DNA from: Brassica napus
Taxonomy: Eukaryota > Streptophyta > Magnoliopsida > Brassicales > Brassicaceae
Length of the DNA stretch: 64,000 bases
Direction of reading: 5' to 3'
Assembly: GCF_020379485.1 (NCBI RefSeq)
Contig: NC_063439.1
Coordinates: forward strand, 11,076,466-11,140,465
Part shown: positions 57,244 to 64,000 of the stretch, piece after piece
How positions within the stretch are numbered: the first letter of the stretch is position 1
How the letters are laid out: each line of letters starts with the position of its first letter
Notes under the pieces: generated by a model
What the model was told of the DNA's origin: nothing
The model's database searches: none
What the model saw: the letters and a program-made list of their open reading frames with translations, nothing else
Translations under genes and position numbers: made by a program

Positions 57244-57928
57244 TAGAGATGTAAACTGGGTTAGCCCACGTCCATTAGCCCATATCCATTTATCCATTTA
57301 TTTTTTGTGGACAAAGAATGACCATGTCCATTAGAAACCATGTCCATTAAGGACAAGACCCATTAACACCCATGTTTACATGGGCTGCAATGGAGTCCAT
57401 AATAGATCATATAAGAAAAAAAAAATTAAACCTATAAGCCTACAAATTTTACAGATTTGGCAGAAAACTCGGTTTTGCGTTTTCAGTAGAAAAATCGATT
57501 TTGCGGTTTTGCCAAAAAAACTCGTTTTTGACGGACAAACTCGATTTTTCGGTTTTGGCGGAAAAACTCGATTTTCTAATCTTGCAAGGAAAACACGATT
57601 TTCTGGTTTTGGCAGAGACTGAACGGGGAGACGAACGAAGAGACTTTCTCCGATGAAACTCAGTTACAATCGCCAAAGAAGTCGCATAAACTCTCTTTCA
57701 CGATGAAATGAAATTTTTCAATTTTCCCCTAAATTTTAGAAACCCTAAAAAAATTTTAATTGGGCCGCTCATGTCCATATTAACCAAATCCACAAACACC
57801 CATAGATTAATTGGTTTTCCAATTTTGACAATGTAAAGCCCATCTGGAAATATGGGTATAACTAATGGAACCCCAAATATATTTGGACATGGACGTCCAT
57901 TGGACAGTCCACCCATTTTACAGCTCTA
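57244..57928. mobile_element. Non-autonomous hAT element, TSD GAAATGGT
   Basis: Exact 8-bp duplication GAAATGGT at 57236-57243 and 57929-57936. Terminal inverted repeats: left TAGAGATGTAAACTGGG, right (reversed) TAGAGCTGTAAAATGGG. Subterminal gtccatt/aatggac words. No transposase frame. It contains a minisatellite at 57455-57615. Confidence 0.92.
57455..57615. repeat. Minisatellite in the hAT element, about 27-bp unit
   Basis: Roughly six imperfect copies around gaaaaactcgattttnnggttttgg. The small frames on both strands here come from the repeat. Confidence 0.7.
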
Positions 57929-58179
57929 GAAATGGTGAGTCGTTCAAGGGTGGTTGATGATGCTCGTAATCTGTCGTTGATCCCACAAACTAGTACCTAC
58001 GGGAAAATTATAATCCCGAGAAAAATAGCTAAATTTTTAAAAGAAAAAAAAAGAAGAAATTGTCATCTATTTAAGGTGATAATAAAGATGTGAATAAAAA
58101 ACTAACCTTACGATAAAAGGCCAATATAATCAACTATCAGCCAGGCCACGTGGTCTTAAAAATTAACGAATAGACAGGC

Positions 58180-58846
58180 TAGGAATGGACATTTGGGTCA
58201 TCGGATTGGGTTCGGGTCGGGTCATTGCAGATCCGGATCCTTCAGATGTACGAGTTTAAGACCCGATAGGGTAATTTGAAATTCTCGGTTTGGGGTTTGG
58301 GTTTTCTCGGATCCGGGTCGGATCAGGTCTTAGATAGTTGGACCCAATAGGGTAATTAGAGTTTGTCGATTCGGATTCGGTTCGGTTACGAATCGGGTTC
58401 GGTTCGGGTCATGTCGGGTCCAACACACAAAAAAATACATAAAACACATTGAAAATACCTGAAAATATTTAAATACTCGAAAAATATGATAAATTTTATC
58501 TAAAATCTGATCAAAGAACATGAAAAATATCCTAAATTTTATCTAATTTTCCAAATTATATTTTTGAAAATCTAAATTTTTATTCGAAACCCAAAACCAT
58601 ACCCAAAAACTAAAATTTGAAACTTAAAAAAATACCCATAATACCAAAAATAAACTGAAACACCCATATATACCTAATACATACTAGAAGTTTCGGGTTT
58701 TCGGGTATCCCACTCGGGTCTCAGGTTCGGGCTGGGTCGGGTCCAAGACCCGCTGGTCCTTCACAACAAGACCCAATAGGGTAAAAAGATCGGGTCGGTT
58801 TCGGATCGGATCGGGTCCTCGGATCCGGGTAAAATTCACAGGCCTA
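58180..58846. mobile_element. Non-autonomous hAT element, TSD AGACAGGC
   Basis: Exact 8-bp duplication AGACAGGC at 58172-58179 and 58847-58854. Ends: left TAGGAATGGACATTTGGGTC, right (reversed) TAGGCCTGTGAATTTTACCC. Both arms are rich in cgggt/ggatccgggt words in the same top-strand orientation; the centre is AT-rich. No transposase frame. Confidence 0.9.
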
Positions 58847-58978
58847 AGACAGGCTCCATGATGCCACGTCATGTCATACGTCAAAAATGAAAAGTTTATG
58901 GCTTCTTCATGTGGGTTCATTTTTAGATAAATTATAGAAATAAATTACTTTCTTATTGAAAACTAAAGCTTTTGTTTA

Positions 58979-59852
58979 GACCATCTCCAATGGTTTACTA
59001 TATTTTATAGTAGTTTTCAATCCAAAATAATGTAACTCTAAAATATAGTAGAGTTTCTCTCTAATGGTTTATTATATATTTAACTCAAAAAAGGATTAAT
59101 ATTAAATATATTCTTTATTTTATTTTATGACTAATACCTTTTACTTACAAAATTTACAAATTTATCCCATATATTTTGTTTTTCATAAGTTTTTAATAAA
59201 TTATATATTTATATCAAACATTTATTATATTAAAAATTATATTACATTACAAAAACATAATACATTTAGCTTAAACATCACCATTAATATATCTTTTCCA
59301 CAAATGATCAATTAACAAATTCCGAGTGCGTAATGAGCTTCCTTATCTTTAATTTTTCTAAATCAAGCAAGAAACTATCCAAACGGAATATTATCATTTA
59401 TATAATATTTTAACAATTTTGGTAGATCTAGAAGAAATTTACCAGAATATAAAGTCATTATTATCTATAATTTTAATTTTATGTTATGTTGCTTATTTTT
59501 AGTTATAGTACTTGTTTTTTTGGCTACTTATAAAATTATTTTTAGTTTTAGTGCTTGTTTTTTGGCTAATAAAATAAGTTTCAAACATCTGTATATATTG
59601 TGTTGAACATAATGTGTTGTTTGCATAATTAAATTACACTAATAATTTCAAAATAAAAAGATTAAAGAATAAAAGGACTAAAGTATAAATAAAAAAGTTT
59701 CACTCTATAATATAATAAAAATATATTTACTCCAAATATAGAGTAATAAATAGAGTAACACTATTTTAGAGCAAAATATAGAGTGGAGTTTAAGAAGATT
59801 TTACTCTATAATAGAGTTTAGTGTAGAAAATAGAGTGGGATTGGAGATACCC
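58979..59852. mobile_element. Harbinger-like MITE, TSD TTA
   Basis: Left end GACCATCTCCAATGG, right end (reversed) GGGTATCTCCAATCC, each flanked by TTA (58976-58978 and 59853-59855). Longer inner arms share tatttt/agagt words. The 874-bp interior is AT-rich. A 3-bp TTA duplication and the ends suggest PIF/Harbinger, but a 3-bp match alone is weak. Confidence 0.6.
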
Positions 59853-59855
59853 TTA

Positions 59856-60400
59856 AAAGGAGTTATTGGTAAGTGAATTTTCATGAACTTTGAAAATTTT
59901 GAGATCTCATTGTTATTGGTTCTTGGATTTCAAATGTCTTAGTAGAATCCATTATTATTGGTTTACGAATTTTCAAAATCCATTTAAATCCCTTGTTATT
60001 CAATTTCTTTAGTTATTATTGATTCTCTAATTCTAACTAAATTTAGTGTTATTGAGAGATGAATTATATTCATTTTTAGTCATAAGACTCAACTTTCAAA
60101 ATATCATATGTATGCATGTGATTTTAAATCCATGTGATAAAAAAACTAGAAAACAAAATAATTATTCTTACCAAATATATGTTGCACCTTAAATCCAATT
60201 TATATGTCCAAAACTATAATTCATTATATTAATATACTTTTAAGTTTTTAATATATAATTTTTTTATAATTATTATCATTTTTATTAATAATTACATTTG
60301 TAAATATTAAAAAATTAATATAAAATGTTTTAAAATAGTTTTGAAAAGCTTTTTCGAATTTCAAAAAGAAAATTTGAAAAATAATATTTTGAATTTTTTT
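59856..60400. other. Intergenic, nothing recognised
   Basis: AT-rich DNA upstream of the duplicated TAM41 leader. Confidence 0.4.
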
Positions 60401-61835
60401 TATAAAAACTATAAAAGTTTGAATTTGAAAACATATAATCCAGAATTATAAAAAAGAAACTTTTTATTTTTATTATTTTTAGTACATATATATCTAGTGA
60501 GAAAGGGATAAAATAGTCTTTTACTCTTTTAATGAAACTTCTTTTGGTCATTTTTCTCTTTGAGTGTTTTTTTTTGTGACAAAAGCTTTAAAATTTCTAT
60601 TTCAGAAAATTTTCCAATTTGGTATGTATCCTTATTATTTTCTTTTTAATTTTAATGAAAAAAATAAATAATCGTGCTATATGATTTAGAAAATAAATAA
60701 ATTATATATTTACTTTACAGAAAGAATGGTAGAAAATAGGTAATACAATTTCATGAAAATTTATATCAATCTAAAAAAATTATGATCAAATTTTATAAGT
60801 CAATGTATATTATATATATTTTCACAATCCACATAACTTTTGAAAATCTATCAACTCTTAAAATTCATAAACTCTACGCAAGTTCATGTTTACACTAACC
60901 AATTTTACCATCAGTAAAAGATATTTATAACCATATGATTAATTTTGACAAAAAAAACCTTAAAGTTAACTAACCTAAAATTAAAACCTCAACTCCAAAC
61001 CGTAAACCATCAACTCTAAACCCTAAATCTTAAACCATCAACTCTAAACCCTAAACCATCAACTCTAAATCCTAAACCTTGAAACATCAATACTAAACCC
61101 TAAACCTTAAAACATCAACTTTAAATCTTAAATCTTAAATCCTAAATCTTGAACTTTAAACTATAAAACATCAACTCTAAACCTTAAACCTTTAATTCTG
61201 AAAGTGGTAAACACGAAATTCCTTCCAAATTCATCTCCTACTAATCTTGTAAGTTTAATTAATTTGAGTTGTCAAAAGAATTTATAAACATTTTTTATTA
61301 AAAAAACGATCTTTTGGGCCCAAACTAAAGAAGAAGAAAAACAGCTGCACTTGGGGGCAAAGAAAGCTTTTTGTGTTGGGTTTAAGAAAGCTTCGAGCTT
61401 TGGACTGGACGGAGTTAGTTAGTTAGTTGTTCGTCTTCGCTCTAAGCCGCCTTCAGTCGCACGTAGGCAGGTATAGTTTCTTCACCTGTCGTCTCTCAGA
61501 TCATCAATGGGTTTTGCGTTCTTCTCCCTCTTGTTTGATCTCCATCTCTATTTCCAAGGGTTTTGATCTCAGAGCACAATTGATTGATAAACCTCCTTTA
61601 GTTTCGTATGCCACATTTGCTTAGTTGAAATCCTGATCTCGAAATGACTGGAACCACTTGTGAAAATAGCTTAATTTGTTTTTTCACATCTTACTTTTTT
61701 TTTTTTGTCTGACCCAAACTAGTTCATCGAATAGGGCAGTATTCAAAAAAAGTCTTTACTCTTGATGATTTAAATGGTGTTTAGTTTACTGTTTGTTGTT
61801 GACCATCACTGGTGAAATCAAACAGGAATTAGTTT
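60401..61835 (+). repeat. TAM41 upstream duplication, copy 1
   Basis: First of two direct copies of the DNA upstream of the TAM41-like ATG (copy 2 is 61855-63219). It runs from tataaaaactataaaag to caggaattagttt. It includes MITE-like AT-rich DNA, a block of ccctaaa-type words, a GC-richer leader around 61310-61470 with the donor cag/gtatag at 61471, and the acceptor caaacag ending at 61824. It lacks the coding start that follows copy 2. Confidence 0.9.
60975..61195. repeat. Telobox-like ccctaaa/atcaactctaaacc array, copy 1
   Basis: Irregular repeats of catcaactctaaaccctaaa and shorter forms. They resemble telomere-type words (CCCTAAA) but are not a true telomeric array. Confidence 0.7.
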
Positions 61836-62439
61836 ATAAAAACTTGAAATAATTTATAAAAACTATAAAAGTTTGAATTTGAAAATACATAATCCAAAAT
61901 TATAAAAAGAAACTTTTTATTTTTATTATTTTTATTACATATATATCTATAGAAAAAGGGATAAAATAGTCTTTTGCTCTTTTAATGAAACTTATTTTGG
62001 TCATTTTTCTCTTTGAGTGTTCTTTTTGTGACAAAAGCTTAAAAAATTGCTATTTCAGAAAATTATCTAATTTTGTATGTATCATTATTATTTTCTTTTT
62101 AATTTTAAAGAAAAAAATAAATAATCATGCTATATGATTTAGAAAATAAATAAATTATATATTTACTTTACAGAAAGAATGATAGAAAATAGGTAATACA
62201 AATTCATGAAAATTTATATCAATCTAAAGAAGTTATGATCAATTTTTATAAGTCAATATATATAAATTTTCACAATCCACATAACTTTTGAAAATCTATC
62301 AATTCTTAAAATTTACAAACTCTACGCAAGTTCATGTTTACACTAACCACTTTTACCCTCAACAAAATATATTTATAACCATATGATTAACTTTGACAAA
62401 AAAAAAACCTTAAAGTTAACTAATCTAAAATTAAAACCT

Positions 62440-62625
62440 CAACTCTAAACCGTAAACCATCAACTCTAAACTCTAAACTATCAACTCTAAACCCTAAACC
62501 TTGAAACATCAATCTTAAACCCTAAATTTTAAAACATCAACTCTAAATCTTAAATCCTAAATCCTATATCTTCAACTTTAAACCCTAAAACATCAACTCT
62601 AAACCTTAAACCTTTAACTCTGAAA
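62440..62625. repeat. Telobox-like array, copy 2
   Basis: Counterpart of 60975-61195 within the second upstream copy. Confidence 0.7.
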
Positions 62626-62882
62626 GTGGTAAACACAAAATTCCTCCGAAATTCATCTCCTACTAATCTTGTAAAGTTTAATTAATTTGAGTAGTCAAAA
62701 CAAATTATACACATTTTGTATTAAAAAAAATGATATTTTGGGCCCAAAGGCCCCAAACTAAAGAAAAAGAAAAAAAAGCTGCACTTGGGGGCGGGGCACA
62801 GAAGAAAGCTTCAAGCTTTGGACTGGACGGCGTTAGTTAGTTAGTTGTTCCTCTTAGCTGCCCTTCAGTCGCACGCAGGCAG

Positions 62883-63209
62883 GTATAGTTTCTTCTCCCT
62901 CTTGTTTGATCTCCATCTCTTTTTCCAAGGGTTTTGATCTCACAGCACAATTGATTGATAAACCTCTTTAGTTTCGTATTCCACATTTGCTTGATTGAAT
63001 TCCTGATCTCGAATGACTGGAACCACTTGTGGAAATAGCTTAATTTGCTTTCTCACATCTTATTTTTTTTTTTATTATTATTATTTTTTTGTCTGAACCA
63101 AACTAGTTCATCGAATAGGACAGTATTCAAAAAAAGTCTTTACTCTTGATGATTTAAATGGTGTTTAGTTTACTGTTTGTTGTTGACCATCTCTGGTGAA
63201 ATCAAACAG
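62883..63209 (+). other. Leader intron of the TAM41-like gene
   Basis: Donor gcag/gtatag and acceptor caaacag/gaatta just before the ATG at 63224. Both are kept in the upstream copy (61471-61824), which argues they are real splice sites. Confidence 0.6.
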
Positions 63210-63223
63210 GAATTAGTTTGGAA

Positions 63224-64000
63224 ATGGAAACTAGTCGAAGAGATGATGAGCTTGCTAGCTTCTTAACTGTTCTTCCCCCTGTGGATTTCTGCTGTGTTTA
63301 TGGTTCAACGCTCCACCCAAATAACCAAGATAAGGTATTTATTTACTACATATCTTGGAACTCTGTGTGATGAGAGAGCATTTCCTGTTTTTGATTGACC
63401 CATCAAAAATGCAGTCTAAGATGGTGGACTACATCCTTGGAGTTTCTGATCCCATGCAATGGCACTCTCAGGTGAGTGTGAGTCTCTCAACTCAAGAAAC
63501 CCACAAACTTTCAATTAGATTTTATAGGCTCGCGGATTTTAACTATTGTGTGAATCAAGAATCTGAAAATGAATTCAGATCACTATGCTTCATGGATGGT
63601 TCACCTTGGTGGAGCTAGGCTGGTATGTTTTCTCTCCATACTCACCTTCTCTACCGTTGCTTAAGTAAACAATGAACACACCCTCCTTTCACAGATTACG
63701 GAAGTTGCAGATAAAGTAGGTGTTGGAGTTCACTTCAACCCATTTGTCAATTGGAACGACAGGGTAATAACTTCCAGAGAAACAGTAGCATTCTTTATAA
63801 CCTAATGGAACAATCTAGTTTTGTTAATCCAAGCTTGTGTATTTCATATGTTTTCTTTCTGCTCAATTTCATCATATTGTATGTATGTAATTTGAATGGC
63901 ATTTTTTCTTGCATGATTTACTTGCAGAAGCTCAAGTATGGGGTTGTTCGGATGAATGACCTAGTACAGGACATACTGGACTGGAACAGATTCTACTTGA
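63224..64000 (+). CDS. TAM41: TAM41/MMP37-like mitochondrial CDP-DAG synthase, 5' part
   Basis: Exons 63224-63334, 63415-63471, 63560-63622, 63695-63763 and 63928 to the window edge, all GT-AG and in phase. The family (yeast Tam41) makes CDP-diacylglycerol from phosphatidic acid and CTP on the matrix side of the mitochondrial inner membrane, for cardiolipin synthesis. Visible motifs: VDFCCVYGSTLHPNN (nucleotidyltransferase-like Gly-Ser start), KMVDYILGVSDPMQWHS, NLKMNSDHYASWM, VGVGVHFNPFVNW and KYGVVRMNDLVQDILDW. A 5'UTR exon ending at 62882 and a leader intron (62883-63209) precede the ATG. Arabidopsis At3g47630 is the expected syntenic partner. The gene continues to the right. Confidence 0.93.

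Larger units (their letters stand above)
61855..63219 (+). repeat. TAM41 upstream duplication, copy 2
   Basis: Second copy of the leader region, joined to the TAM41-like coding start. The matching landmarks are tataaaaact at 61855, the leader exon donor at 62883, and the acceptor ending at 63209. It differs from copy 1 by small indels and substitutions, perhaps 90-95 percent alike by eye. Confidence 0.9.

Noticed and set aside
1..64000. CRISPR arrays, bacterial operons, ribosome binding sites, rRNA or tRNA genes
   Set aside because: The window is plant nuclear DNA; no regular repeat-spacer array, and no tRNA cloverleaf or rRNA sequence was recognised.

Overview
This window is plant nuclear DNA, almost certainly from a Brassica or a close Brassicaceae relative. 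It has spliced genes with GT-AG introns, AT-rich intergenic DNA full of nested transposons, and a gene order that I recall from Arabidopsis thaliana chromosome 3 (At3g47630 to At3g47700). That synteny rests on recognising the proteins and remembering the Arabidopsis order. I could not run an alignment.

Conserved gene skeleton, left to right: a MAG2/RINT1-like tethering-complex gene (15447-18029, +), an EB1A-like microtubule plus-end gene (27860-26085, -), a pectin methylesterase inhibitor-like gene (34433-35110, +), a DnaJ zinc-ribbon (BSD2-like) gene (36306-35620, -), a decayed POPEYE (bHLH47) copy (about 37360-36716, -), and the start of a mitochondrial TAM41/MMP37-like gene (63224 to the right edge, +). 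Two further genes do not fit that order as I remember it: a small wound-induced (DUF3774) gene at 31066-30800 (-) and an auxin response factor of the ARF12-22 clade at 45008-47985 (+). The ARF has a one-base frameshift in its B3 domain.

Accessory DNA fills the rest. 5400-14240: a Ty3/gypsy pol remnant (-) is split by a 7.8 kb CACTA transposon that has an AAT target duplication, a TNP2-like transposase gene with an apparent nonsense mutation, and a second, broken gene. 18-24.6 kb: a MULE-type MITE, an ORF-less poly(A) retroposon, a Helitron with a repeated 5' end, a Stowaway MITE and a 9-bp-TSD element. 28.7-30.1 kb: a LINE reverse-transcriptase/zinc-knuckle remnant. 38-43 kb: a degenerate Mutator (MULE) transposase, a gypsy-type fragment and a 5'-truncated LINE with an 18-bp target duplication. 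43.6-44.6 kb: a second ORF-less retroposon. 48.5-51.1 kb: a LINE ORF1 (DUF4283-type) remnant holding a complete solo LTR. 51.2-56.1 kb: two copies in tandem of an unclassified repeat, one interrupted by a second Helitron. 57.2-59.9 kb: two non-autonomous hAT elements with exact 8-bp duplications and a Harbinger-like MITE. 60.4-63.2 kb: a tandem duplication of the promoter, 5'UTR exon and leader intron of the TAM41 gene.

The host genes are independent housekeeping or stress genes, not a pathway: Golgi-to-ER tethering, microtubule dynamics, cell-wall enzyme inhibition, plastid protein assembly and mitochondrial lipid synthesis. I found no new defence or biosynthetic system. The most notable signals are structural: the two Helitrons with the same repeated-5'-end layout, the duplicated TAM41 leader, the loss of the POPEYE copy, and the transposed ARF with a frameshift and a GC-AG intron.
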